Notes: generated from the letters alone by a model not told the origin. 64,000 bases of DNA from Flaccisagitta enflata (GCA_965153355.1 OZ231127.1:55056001-55120000); one strand, 5' to 3'. Counted from the stretch's first letter, positions 38,346-48,681 are shown. Program-made: numbers and translations.

Positions 38346-38713
38346 AAATTTGGGCTTGGTCTATTCACATAGCAGGCTCAAATTTCATCAGTATAGGTCA
38401 TTGGTCTATTCACATAGCTTTGACCTATATATTTTGTATTTTGTAATTTATTTATATATTTATATACATATTTATTATTTTGTATTTTGATGGAAATTGG
38501 GGCTTGGTCTATTCACATAGCAGGCTCTCTTTTTCATTTATACGGATCATTGGTCTATTCACATAGCTCTGATCTCTATTTGTATTTGTATTTGTAAATA
38601 TGTAAACTATTTCAATTTGTATTTTGATGGAAATCTGGGCTTGGTCTATTCACATAGCAGGCTCTCTTTTTCATCTATACGGATCATTGGTCTATTCACA
38701 TAGCTTTGATCTA
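38346..38713 (+). promoter_or_regulatory. Six-hairpin RNA array in the 3' region of the Penelope-like element
   Basis: This is the duplicate of the upstream array. The inner stem-loops CTATTCACATAG begin at 38361, 38406, 38509, 38555, 38646 and 38692, starting 60 bases after the RT stop. GGGCTT/AGGCTC-type and GATCA/TGATC-type hairpins alternate, so the array looks like three copies of a two-hairpin module. Confidence 0.8.
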
Positions 38714-39323
38714 TATATTTTTAATCTTATTTGTATTTATGTAAACTATGTAAACTATGTAAATTACGTAAACTATGTAAACTATGTAAACATTGTAAAC
38801 TATGTAAATTATGTAATCTATGTTAACTTAGTGAATTATGTAATCTATGTGATTCAATTGTTTTTTTTCTCTCTATGATCTCCATTTCATTTCATAACCC
38901 TGTTGTTTCACCTTTCAATTTCATTTCAGGACCTCTGTCTAACCCAATTGAAGACCTCTGTCCATCTGACTCTGTTCTATTTGACCACTCTCTTTTTGAC
39001 CTAGACTCATCCTTTTGATCCTCTTCCTCTTCACTCTTCGCCTCACTTTAAGTTCATTTCTAGACCTGACTTTGTGCTGCTTCATTCTTCCAATTTCTTG
39101 TATTCTCTTAATTTTGGTATTTTTTGCTCATTATTATTTGTTGTACTTTGGGTAACGGTGATGGGGCCTAAACCGGCCAGGATTAGGGGTAATGTATTGT
39201 TTACCCTTTTTCCTGCGAGTCCAAAGCCTCGGCTGAGGTACAACAATTCATTGTTTGTCTTTTATTGTTTTTATTGTCTTTCCCATTTTTTTCCTCATTG
39301 CCAACATTAACACAATTTTAATA

Positions 39324-40079
39324 AGGTCTGAACTTTTGTATGAAACTTGGGTCATGTCTTTATTAAAGGGGGAAAAAAGAAATTTTCCATAATACCTAAA
39401 ATATTGCCATTTAAAGCATAGTATACTACTATGTGTCAAAATCAAATAAATCATCATTTTGGACAAATCAATTAAAAGTGAAATTTTTGTATAGTAAATG
39501 ACAATTGGTGACCATAAAATCTTTCAATCTTCTTTAGGGATTGCAATTGAACAAAAATGACCCATAGTTGGGTAGGCTTAATGATTTTTTGATATCTTTT
39601 TCACTGTGGTTTTGAGTGTGACATCAGTGTGACATAAAAAAGGGGGTGATTTTGGCCTCTTTTTTGCTAGATAGCCTATCAAAATTTTAAGTATGAAAGA
39701 TATTAGCTAGGCACTGAATCCCAAATAATGTGTTACAACAGCTTTTATCATGAAAAAAAAGGATTAGCATGATAAAAACAATATTTCTACCTTTTGCATC
39801 ATGATTTTCAGCTGGGCTGGTTTATTGTGTAAATGACCTTAAAGCATCCACATCAATTGTGATTGCAACTTATAATGAGCACGTCTGACAATGATTTGCA
39901 GCGACATTTTGTTCTCTGCCACTGCATCAGGTATCGGTTGTCTAATGAGGCATTAAATTGGAGCCCCAATTAGTCAAACTGATTGGGAACAAATGAAGAA
40001 AGACGAGATGAGTCAGTCAGACGCTATTGATTGGCCTCACATATCAAACAATAGAGACTACTTCATATTCGATAACTCT
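39324..40079. other. No gene recognised between the Penelope element and the membrane-protein exon
   Basis: Unique AT-rich sequence, presumably intron or intergenic. Confidence 0.5.
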
Positions 40080-40082
40080 GTC

Positions 40083-40167
<85 letters not shown>
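40080..40167 (+). repeat. (CT)n microsatellite forming the polypyrimidine tract of the 40177 exon
   Basis: About 88 bases of TC dinucleotide end nine bases before the acceptor AG. Confidence 0.95.
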
Positions 40168-40169
<2 letters not shown>

Positions 40170-40176
40170 CATACAG

Positions 40177-40568
40177 GTCTCGCGCTTTTACTCGCTCTTA
40201 TCGCCATTTACTGCCTGCAGAAGAAGCGCAAAGGCGCCCATCATCATCATCCTCATCACCATCATCATCCGGCGTTGGGCGTTGCCGGTCTTTTCGACGC
40301 CGCCAACGCCGCCGACGGCGCTCCTTTGCGTTGCGGCGTCAACTACTCTGGTAACCTCGGCGGCGGTGGCGGTGGCGGCGGCGTCGGTGGTGGCAGCAGC
40401 GGCGGCGGCGGTAGTGGAACCGTCGGCATTGGAGGCACCTCGAATGGCCTTCTTCATTTCGGCAACAACGTCGGTACAATAGGCGTTGGTAGTGTGGTTG
40501 CTGGCAAGCGACATCTACCGCCGTCTTTCCATCAACACCAACATCATCATTTGCATCATCATGGAAAG
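40177..40568 (+). CDS. Internal exon of a single-pass membrane protein (transmembrane end and cytoplasmic tail)
   Basis: The acceptor is a (CT)n tract followed by CCTCCATACAG at 40176. The donor is AAG|GTACTT after 40568. The intron phase is 1 at entry and 0 at exit, and the 392 bases are open throughout. The exon begins with a hydrophobic run LALLLALIAIYCL, then basic QKKRK, typical of a membrane exit with the cytosolic side following. After that come His-rich (HHHHPHHHHHP), Gly-rich and a second His-rich segment (HQHQHHHLHHHGK). High GC and long homopolymer tracts contrast with AT-rich flanks. Extracellular exons must lie upstream outside recognisable sequence. The receptor family is not identified. 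Confidence 0.62.
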
Positions 40569-41281
40569 GTACTTTGCGGCGGGCGAAACCCTGCACTGCT
40601 TGCTTTCTTCCTTTTTCCTTCTCCTTTGCCTTATTCCTTGAGGCGCACACTTGGCGGGGGAAAGACGCCTTGCAGAGGCGTGGCGCGCGCGCGCATCGCT
40701 TCTTGATTTCTTTTCTTTTTTCTTTCTTTCGTTCTTTCTTTTTTCTTTCTTTTTTTAATAGAGGCTTGACTCCCCGCGTTGCATCTAAAGGCATTTAACT
40801 TCCCAGGGGATGATGCGTCTTTGTTTTGTTTTGTTTAGTGCCTGCTGGCTTATAGTCTGCTGCCTATGAGTTGTTGATTTTTTACCTTCCTTATTCTTCT
40901 AAATATAAACGTGATCATGACATTTGATTTAATTGCATTACGAACAAAACAAACCACAAATCACGATTAGGACTAAAAAGAATGAACCTACTTGAAAAAA
41001 ATACGTCACAAGCAGTAGATTTCCTCTAGAGTAAGTGATATCCAACAACGCAGACATATTTGCTGATTCTATCTAAGTAACACCTGTTTAACAACTATTG
41101 ACAGGGTAGTTGAAGGGATTTGATAAATTTCTTCCTTGCTTGGCCAATATTTCAGATTAAGTAGGTTAGCCAAAGGCCCGAAGCTCTCTTGCAAAATGCG
41201 GACTAAAAATCTCCCAGATCGCATTGTTCGCAGCAACATTTGTTTTGAAGAGTATTGTTTAATGTTTACTGCAGATATCTA

Positions 41282-41492
41282 ACAGGTGGAAGACAATTAT
41301 TGGAACAGGACCAAGAAAACTCAATTTATTCAATTTTTCTTTCAAAGAATATTCAGTTTGTCTTTCGAAATTTAGACTGAATGTAACTACTTATACCTTC
41401 AAGTTGATTTTGGTATTTTCAGTTCATTTCAGTCATGATGAGAGCCTGATGACAGCCCGTAATCTGAGTTCTAATAATTGTCTTCCACCTGT
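41282..41492. mobile_element. 211-bp TA-flanked MITE in the intron
   Basis: The terminal inverted repeats are ACAGGTGGAAGACAATTATT at the left and its complement at the right, with one mismatch in the next five bases. TA dinucleotides at 41280-41281 and 41493-41494 look like a target duplication of Tc1/mariner type. No ORF. It lies within the intron of the membrane-protein gene. Confidence 0.8.
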
Positions 41493-42039
41493 TATGACAA
41501 GTTGAATATGAAGTACACCGAAACAGGGATTAAACAAAGTTTATCTAAATTTAAAACAAATGCAATATCAATCTTAACGCGCATTGAATCCGCCAATAAG
41601 GTAATTCTATTGTTGCGAAGTAGAGCCGTATATTAAATCCTACGGCTGATAAATAGAGAATCGTGGCGCCTGAGCTGTTTTTGATCCTAGATCCAAGGAA
41701 CATCAACGGTCTGGCGGCGCCTCGCGCATCATTCCGCTCAATTATGTTCTCTATCCAGGATCCGGAATCTTTCCCCCACTTAAACCTTTTCAAAGAGAGG
41801 GAGGACTATCTACCTGGGCTGGCTTGGCATCTTTTCTTTTTCATTCTAAAGACTTTCTTGACCATTCTTGGTTCAATTTGTTAGTATCCTCTTTTTGCGT
41901 TCTGTAAATTTGTTCATTTATTGGCTTTCAGTCATACTTTATTCCTGATTTGTCCACTTTCTTTCATTATGGTTTGATCGTTTGTCCGCGCTACGCCGGC
42001 TTTCACAATAATTTGTCCCGTCTCCATTTGTCAGTCTTT

Positions 42040-42215
42040 AGTCGCATGCACGCGACTCTACAACCCGCTTTGTCCGTCGGTCGGTCGGTTGGTCGGTCGG
42101 TTGGTCGGTTACACTTTACTTTTTTTATCACTTTATTTTTTTGACCTCACTGCTCCTGACCAAATGGTCTGGTGACCTCAAATATGGCCCTGCCCACCCG
42201 CACGAGACTTCGGTA
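42040..42215 (+). mobile_element. AGTCGCG-family element, subfamily A, in the intron
   Basis: AGTCGCATGCACGCGACT start, (GGTC)n tract, TGACCTCACTGCTCCTG and GCACGAGACTTCGGTAGC, then truncated before the CCGGCCTTGTT end. Confidence 0.75.
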
Positions 42216-42299
42216 GCGCTCTGCTCTTTTTTTTCTCTCTTTTTTTTTCATTTTTTTTTTTGTTTTTTTTTGTTTTTTTTTTAGGCCTGTTAGCTTTTT

Positions 42300-43000
42300 T
42301 TGCGAGTTGTGATTTTGTCCATTAGCTCTTTTCCATTCGTAGTTTAAGTCTTGGCTCTCTGTGTAATTCGTTATTTTGTCTCTTGGCTCTTTTCATGATT
42401 CGTTTTTAGTTTTTGTCTGCTGCATCTTTATGCGATTTGTTATTTTGTCTTTCCGCGATTCGTCATTGTCTCTTAGTTCCATTTATGATTCATTATGTTG
42501 TATGCTGGGTCTCTTTGAGATTCGTTATTTTGTCTTTTGGCTCTCTCTCTGGGTTTCGTTATTTTGTCTTTTGGCTCCCTCCGTGATTCCTTATTTGTGT
42601 TTTTCTGTTGGCTCTCTTCGCCATTCGTTATTTTGTCTTTTGGCTCTCCCCGTGATTCCTTATTTGTATATGACCGTAAGCTCTCTTCGCAATTCATTAT
42701 TTTGTCTTTTGGCTTGCCTAGTGATTCCTTGTTTGTATATGTCTGTTGGCTCTCTTCGCGATTTGTTATCTTGTCTTTTGGCTTTCCCCGTGATTCCTTA
42801 TTTGTAAATGTCTGTTGGCTCTCTTCGCGATTCGTTATCTTGTCTTTTGGTTTTCTCCGTGATTCCTTATTTGTAAATGTCTGTTGGCTCTCTTTGCCAT
42901 TCGTTATTTTGTCTTTTGGCTCTCCCCGTGATTCCCTATTTGTATATGTCTGTTGGCTCTCTTCGCGATTCGTTATCTTGACCGTTGGCTCTCTTCAACC
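42300..43000 (+). repeat. 69-bp minisatellite
   Basis: Repeats are built from a 69-base unit (…TTCGTTATTTTGTCTTTTGG…CCGTGATTCCTTATTTG…), cleanest from 42590 to 42990 and degenerate to the left. Because 69 is divisible by three, one frame stays open and encodes a 23-residue repeat (FVILSFG…RDSLFV…CWLSSR). I read this as a by-product of the period rather than a gene. Confidence 0.85.
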
Positions 43001-43523
43001 GAAAACATTCTCAGATGAATCGAGGCGCTGAAGGAAAGGAAAGCCAAGATCCTCCTATTTTTCTTTGCGCTTCTCTTCTTTCCCTTTATCTTTTGCTTGA
43101 TTGATTACATGGAAAAGAATCCTCTATTTTATCACTCCAATTCTATTATATATATATAAATGCCAAAACGAATCCAGCCTGTTCTCCTTCTACGTCTTCT
43201 CGATAATCTAAGTCTGCACAGTTGAGCTTCTTTAGACCGCATCTGATGAAATTTGACAAAATCACATCGTTTATTAAGGACGTAATCATATCTGAACATG
43301 ATTATTGATTAATGCGGTTTTTCTGAGGGTATTACTTCTGCCGCTGAACCGAGATGGGCGAGTCTGCCACTATTGAGATGCACTCTTGTCGAGCTCCCCC
43401 GTGTTTGTTTCATTATATTCCGGCCATTTTGTCATAATTTCCTATCTTCCTTTAACATCAGTTTATCATGTTCTTTTTTCTTTTTTTTAATGCCGTTTGT
43501 AGCCTGACAAGAATTCTCTGTTT

Positions 43524-43527
<4 letters not shown>

Positions 43528-43613
<86 letters not shown>
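43528..43613 (+). repeat. (CT)n microsatellite forming the polypyrimidine tract of the 43627 exon
   Basis: About 86 bases of TC dinucleotide end 13 bases before the acceptor at 43626. Confidence 0.95.
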
Positions 43614-43618
<5 letters not shown>

Positions 43619-43626
43619 TCTTTTAG

Positions 43627-44580
43627 ACGATCATCGAGAAGGAATTCATGTATCCCTCGATCTTGCCCTTAAACGGCAACTCGTACGTAACTACGACGCT
43701 GAGCGGCGGTCCCTCAGCAGCGGCAGCAGCGGCTGCAGCAGCAGCGGGATCTTCATCCTCTTCAACACCCGCGTCGGCGGTCCTTCGGGGGCATCAAACT
43801 TCGAAGCCTTATCACGAATTGCTCAGTCCTTACGCCACGACGGAAATCAGATCCACTCTCAACAATAATTCCAACAATAACAACCATCATCAAAATCCCA
43901 AATCCCAAAACGCCATCGTGGCCGCCGCCGCCGCGGCAGCAGCGGCCTCCTCCTCCTCCGGCGCTCATTTCCCGCCAGAACTCAGTTGCTGCAGCGGTGG
44001 CGGCGGCGGCGGCGGTGGATGCGTGAAAGGCGCCCCGTCGCCGCTCAGTCAAGACGCAGCTTGTGCCACTTACTCACGACCACTACCCACATATGGCGGC
44101 GGCGGCGGTGGCAACGGTTTTCTAGACGGTTTCACCGATTGTAAGAAAGAGCCGCTTTTGAAATCGTCACCCAGATCCTCGTCCATGCTTCTTGGTGGCG
44201 TCGGTGGCGGAGGAGGAATTGGCGGCGGCAACGGAAATGTAGTCTCCAATGGCGTCGGCGCTTTCGGGACATTTCAGCGTGGTAACGGCGTCGGCCGATA
44301 CGCCACGCCATCTCCACTCTCTCCCTCCACTCCTAATCCCCTCTGCATGAGCGGGGGCACTCAGACGCCCGTATCGCTCGGCTACGTTCACGGCAGCGGC
44401 GGCAGTGCCACAGGCTCCGGGAACGACCCCTTACATTGTGGTGGTGGTGTTGGTGGCGGTGGTGGTGGTAGTGGTGGCGGAATGATGCATTATTGCTCAG
44501 GCAGCAAAAATCACAGCGTAAATCAGGCGTTGCTTGCTAGTCCATATGTCGAAGGCGGTTATAGACCAAGTTCGAGGTGA
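43627..44580 (+). CDS. Terminal or penultimate exon of the same membrane protein, cytoplasmic tail
   Basis: The acceptor is (CT)n then ACTCTTCTTTTAG at 43626. The exon starts in phase 0, matching the donor at 40568. It has 317 codons and a TGA at 44578-44580. It begins TIIEKEFMYPSILPLNGNSY and continues with poly-Ala, poly-Ser, poly-Asn and poly-Gly tracts. It also holds a tyrosine motif SPYATTEI, Pro-rich PSPLSPSTPNP, and SPYVEGGY near the end. The YATT motif recalls conserved tyrosine motifs in Robo-like guidance-receptor tails; this is a resemblance, not an identification. CGAG|GTGATG at 44576 could be a splice donor that removes the stop, giving an alternative 3' end. The stretch is unlikely to be non-coding because the frame stays open for 951 bases without a stop. 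Confidence 0.66.
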   Translation, partial: TIIEKEFMYPSILPLNGNSYVTTTLSGGPSAAAAAAAAAAGSSSSSTPASAVLRGHQTSKPYHELLSPYATTEIRSTLNNNSNNNNHHQNPKSQNAIVAAAAAAAAASSSSGAHFPPELSCCSGGGGGGGGCVKGAPSPLSQDAACATYSRPLPTYGGGGGGNGFLDGFTDCKKEPLLKSSPRSSSMLLGGVGGGGGIGGGNGNVVSNGVGAFGTFQRGNGVGRYATPSPLSPSTPNPLCMSGGTQTPVSLGYVHGSGGSATGSGNDPLHCGGGVGGGGGGSGGGMMHYCSGSKNHSVNQALLASPYVEGGYRPSSR

Positions 44581-44901
44581 TGACATTTGTTGTCTATCAG
44601 TTATTTTTTCAACTCTTCACGTCCCTCTTTAATGTACCCCTCTTTCTCTCTCCCCCCCCCCTTCTCTATCCTGGAAGGCCCCATCCTGAGGGCCCCATCC
44701 TCCCCTAAAACAAAAACCAAAAACTGTAGAACGTACGTATTACGTAATTATGTAGTCATAATACTTTTTCCTGTTTCGCTCCTTCTTTCTCAATTTTTCG
44801 CTCCTTGTTTTGATTTTCAATACAAAATTTCTTTAAAAGAAATTCATAATCCTAAAGCCCGTTTTGTGTGGCTGGGGTGTTATTTCATACAATGCGTTTT
44901 T
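44581..44901. other. Sequence after the membrane-protein exon
   Basis: Pyrimidine-rich, with no clear AATAAA signal before the next element. This leaves open that the stop exon is not the last exon. Confidence 0.4.
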
Positions 44902-45161
44902 AGCCGCTTACTAAGCGATTCTATAAGAGGGTGTGTCCGTAGGTCACTATCTCTTAAGGGTGGTGACGCAAAATTTTAGATGACGCGAAATCAGCGGAAC
45001 TAGTAATTTTTTAACCTAGAAGCCCCTGCCCACCATGCACCAACATTACAGCCCACCAGGATCATTGCCCCTCCTCACTCATATGACTGCCCTTTGTCCT
45101 CCGGTAAAATGGCCCCTGCCCAGTGTCCACCCGAAAGCGACCACCTGTATCCGGCCTTGTT
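44902..45161 (+). mobile_element. AGTCGCG-family element, AGCCGCTTACTAAGCG subtype
   Basis: AGCCGCTTACTAAGCGATT imperfect palindrome, TATAAGAGGGTGTGTCCG, several CCCCTGCCCA blocks and a GTATCCGGCCTTGTT end. Confidence 0.68.
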
Positions 45162-45702
45162 TTTTAAGACAATACATCGTCCACGACACGATATTGCATA
45201 TGGTCGATTGCGCTTCTAACATTTCTTTATCCAAATTTGAATTCTAACTACAGTTAAACCTCACTATGCCGGTCCCAATAGTGATGGTAATCCTTTAAAA
45301 ATGGATACAAGGTACTAATCTTATTAGGTCGTTTCATTCCACTTCTTTTTTTAGTTCTAACAGAAATCTGTCTAAAAAAAAATTAAAGCTTTTTAATCCT
45401 TAAGCATCCGTTATTGCAGGATTCAACTATGAATTTCGGTTCTTATCTACGTTTTAGGACAACAGTATCCAAATTCGTTATCAAATGTATGAAAAGGGGA
45501 TTTTAAACATGGATTTGCAAAGCCTTAAGGGAAACCAATTGTCAAATCTGAAGATCGTGATTTTTTTTTATCGATTTCATTGTTTTCATTTCTTTATTAT
45601 GTTTAATAAAACTAGGCAGACTACTAAAAATGCGATTTTTAAAGATTCTGTTTTCATAGTTTGCATAAGTCTTTATTGAAATGTTTACTTTTTCCCTTTT
45701 TA

Positions 45703-46482
45703 CCCTGCTTTCAAAAGCGACTGGAACCAGCTAAACCTTTATTGTGCCTAAAGTATTCATATTTAGAAATCCAGATTGGTTTTGTTTTAAAGCACATAAC
45801 CTACCATTTATTCATGCAAAATTTCAATGTTGTGGTTCCAGCAGTTTGGCTTCCACACAGTTTTGAATGAAAATGTGGTGAGCCCTTTGAAAGGCTCCTC
45901 ATGAAATTGATAGATAGACTTTCATAACCTTAAAACAGTGTTATTGTCATATCATATGACTCATATGAATCAAATGAAAATAACCAGATTGGTCTTAAAA
46001 CATAGATATGATTCTAGGTTTATATATCTCTAGGCAAATAAATCAAATTTGTGATATTTATGTAGCAAATCCGAATTTTCCTCTGTTTTTTTTTAGGTCT
46101 GACAAGGTTTTTTGTCCTATCAATTGTCAAAGAAGGCCTAAATTTCTTTAAAAATTGTGAGAAATCAAAACTGATGCGACAGGGGGGTCAATTACTACCC
46201 AATTATGACAAATTGGTCATTCCAGCTCAATGTTAATGAAATCAATTTGACTATATTGATGCAAACTTGTTAAAAAAATGCAATTTTTGACCAAAATTTC
46301 ATTAAATTTCATCAAATTTCAAAAGTAGGTGGAAGCCAAACTGCTAGAGCCACTGATACAAAATTTTGCATGAACAAATGGTAGGTTATGTGCTTTTAGA
46401 CAAAATCAATCTAGATTTTTCAATATGGATACTCTAAGCATAATAAAGGTTTTACTGGTTCCAGTTGCTTTTGAAAACAGGG
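45703..46482. mobile_element. 780-bp foldback element with TA duplication
   Basis: Arms of about 155 bases (45703-45858 and 46328-46482) are imperfect inverted repeats starting CCCTG(C/T)TTTCAAAAGC. TA lies on both sides (45701-45702 and 46483-46484). No coding capacity seen; a non-autonomous mariner-type element is likely. Confidence 0.72.
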
Positions 46483-46759
46483 TATGACCATTTGTTTAAG
46501 AATACTTTTGTTTTGTTTACCTGAAAATTAGTATCTTGCCAATGTTTTAACCACAGCAAGGAAGGGAATATCAGTTTGTATAACACTGACAGCCGCATTG
46601 TTTTGGAATTGGCCATTCTCATTTTATCCATGTTTTTATTCTTTTTTTGCCAGGGGTTGTTTAAGAAAACCTTTGTGATTTCTTAAGAAAAAGAATTATC
46701 GCATGATAAAAAGCGTACCTTGAATTGCAATTGTTTAACTGTCAATATCTTATCCTCTT

Positions 46760-47224
46760 AGTCGCGGACTGACACCCTTATACAGTCAGTGGAAAACACG
46801 ATATATCTAGGTGTATCATCATAATAAAATAATCCATATAGTAGGGATATTCATTTTAAAAAGATATCAAGCCGCACTTTAAATTAAAATAAAGAATTCA
46901 CCCGGAAGACCAAATTTTAGATCACTGATCAGATCACCATTTTAACTTTGGTCAATCAATCAATGTCTATTGTTATTTTGAATTCATTGCTGAGATATTA
47001 GTATGCTACAGTATCTTCAAATGATTTTATAGTATTTATGAAATATACCTACAATAGAGTTGGTATATATCTACATTTATCAGTTTTTTCCAGTGACTGT
47101 ATTAGAGACTTCATCTATTGGTCAGTCCGTTGATCCTTTACAATTCAGAAGGGAAGTGTAACAACGCGCATTTCTGCCCTTGACTCCCCATCTGTATGAA
47201 AATTGTTACCCTGCGTTACTTGTT
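46760..47224 (+). mobile_element. AGTCGCG-family element (subfamily B) interrupted by a MITE
   Basis: The element starts AGTCGCGGACTGACACCCTTA, is interrupted at 46781-47101, and continues TTAGAGACTTCATC, GGTCAGTCCG and an end of CTGCGTTACTTGTT, matching copies at 326 and 17977. Confidence 0.65.
46783..47099. mobile_element. 317-bp mariner-type MITE nested in an AGTCGCG element
   Basis: The terminal repeats are CAGTCAGTGGAAAA and, at the right, the complement of CAGTCACTGGAAAA. TA is duplicated at 46781-46782 and 47100-47101. Removing the element rejoins an AGTCGCG-family element (CACCCTTA|TTAGAGACTTC). Confidence 0.82.
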
Positions 47225-47666
47225 TGTAACTGATGTGTCGTCTGAGTTCATAGATTGAATGATCCTCCATTGAATGTTTTTTTGCTTTTCCACCTCATTA
47301 TTTGATGGAGTCTGTAATCTTTATATTTCATTTCATCTTTTCATGGTGAAAAATTCTAATGATTAAAGCACTTTTTCAATATCACGTGATTTTCATTTGA
47401 TCAAAATCTATGTCATCGATCATTTTGTATGCTAGTTCAAAGTACAAAGTAGTTGGCGGGAAGAGAAAAGAAGCGTACTTCAGCTGCCTTGCCTTCTGAT
47501 AAACTTCTCATTTCCCACCCCCGGTAATGAGATATTATTGAGTCCCGTGAACTTGACTTTAGAAGTTGGTACGTCGGTTGGTTGGTCCTTCCATTTGTCT
47601 GTCCATCCATCATATTTCTTAAATTTAGACTGAACAATCATTTATAGGTAATTAAGAGGTTAATTA

Positions 47667-48089
47667 CACTTTTTTTTTATAAGAACCTAGTTTATAAGAA
47701 CATCAAGGCTTCGAATGGCCCCAAAATTAAGAACATCTTAAGAACATACAAAGGCTTCAAATCTTGAGAAAAAAATTTTGCTTTAAGTAACATTTAAAGA
47801 ACATTAACAAAACACTAACATTTTAGTATAATTTAGCTAATTTTTTTTAATTTCTAATATAAAAACCAAGAAAATATCCCCAGACATTAATGTTTAGCAT
47901 TTGTTTTAATAGTATTCAATAGAAATATATTTAATATCATCAAATAATAGTATATTATAAGGTTCCTTATAGTTTATATAGTATTTTAAATTAAGAACGC
48001 TCTAAGAACGTTGAAGGCTTCATTTGGCCTTGAAAATAAGAACATGAAGCCTTCAAAAAAAAAATGACGTTCTTATAAAAAAAAAAGTG
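47667..48089 (+). mobile_element. 423-bp MITE, CACTTTTTTT type, copy 1
   Basis: The terminal inverted repeat is CACTTTTTTTTTATAAGAAC. TA duplication at 47665-47666 and 48090-48091. The interior contains repeated TTAAGAAC and AAGGCTTC words. It matches the 51059 copy in inverse orientation and in length. Confidence 0.82.
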
Positions 48090-48292
48090 TATAGGTAGTC
48101 ATAGGGTGCAAAACAAAATTGTATAACTTTCTTGATGGGACTAGATGGACTAGGGGACTGTTTTTATGAAACCTGGTATTTTTTTGTTTGATTATCAAGA
48201 CATAACAAAATATCGCAAGCACAAAGAATCAGGTGTGTCTAAAGTTGAGTATTTTTGGAGATGGGGAAAAAAATCAAAAGCTTGAAAAAAAG

Positions 48293-48446
48293 AACAAGGC
48301 CGGATACACGGCCAATACCAGTCGCGGACGGGTGGGCAGGGGCGGAAATGCGTGTTTTCCCACTTTTCGACTCGAGCGTGACGGACCGACCGACCAACCG
48401 ACCAACCAACCAACCAACCAACGGACGGACGGACAAAGCCTCTTAT
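48293..48446 (-). mobile_element. AGTCGCG-family element, subfamily B, terminus lost
   Basis: AACAAGGCCGGATACACGG start, GTCGCGGACGGGTGGGCAGG, (GACC/AACC)n and GACAAAGCCTCTTATGA, where the palindrome should follow. Confidence 0.7.
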
Positions 48447-48681
48447 GACGCACTGAAATTCAAGTAAGAGGAATTTACCCAGAGAACTAAGTTACCATTC
48501 ATGTTACTATTTTTGCTTAGGTCAATGCTTGTGTTTATTTCTTTGTACTTTAAATTGTAAACTTACATGAGGAAACTCATCTGTCACCGGCAAAGGACAA
48601 AAATGCAAAAAGATTGAAAAATATTCAATTCTGATGAGACTAAAAAGTGAATAAAATAGTGACAATCATTTCAGTAACTGC

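Larger units (their letters stand above)
33204..39323 (+). mobile_element. Penelope-like element, full repeat unit (about 6.1 kb, N-terminal GIY-YIG type)
   Basis: The unit is defined by a head-to-tail arrangement. An upstream truncated copy and this copy share the same 3' terminus (ACACAATTTTAATA at 33203 and at 39323), and sequence diverges immediately after it. From 33204 the unit has a UUCG-capped hairpin (33297-33320), a conserved hairpin at 33396, an antisense SGNH ORF (33895-34521), three more conserved hairpins (35046-35175), a (CT)n tract, the nuclease-RT frames, then a 3' region with six hairpins, a 9-bp tandem repeat and unique sequence to 39323. Tandem partial-plus-full copies are typical of Penelope-like elements. 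Whether the 33434-35040 segment belongs to the element or is a nested insertion is not settled by the sequence alone. Confidence 0.7.

Noticed and set aside
41447-41480. CTGATGA in the intronic MITE as a hammerhead
   Set aside because: No matching GAA core or third helix. It lies in the MITE interior.
41551-41884. Frames near 41.6-41.9 kb containing GSRIKNSSGATILYLSAVGF or similar
   Set aside because: They look somewhat protein-like, but both strands are equally open, no acceptor/donor pair fits, and they lie inside the intron.
42376-43031. A 164-codon frame with 23-residue repeats
   Set aside because: The 69-bp period explains the open frame. It lies in the intron and lacks splice-like boundaries.
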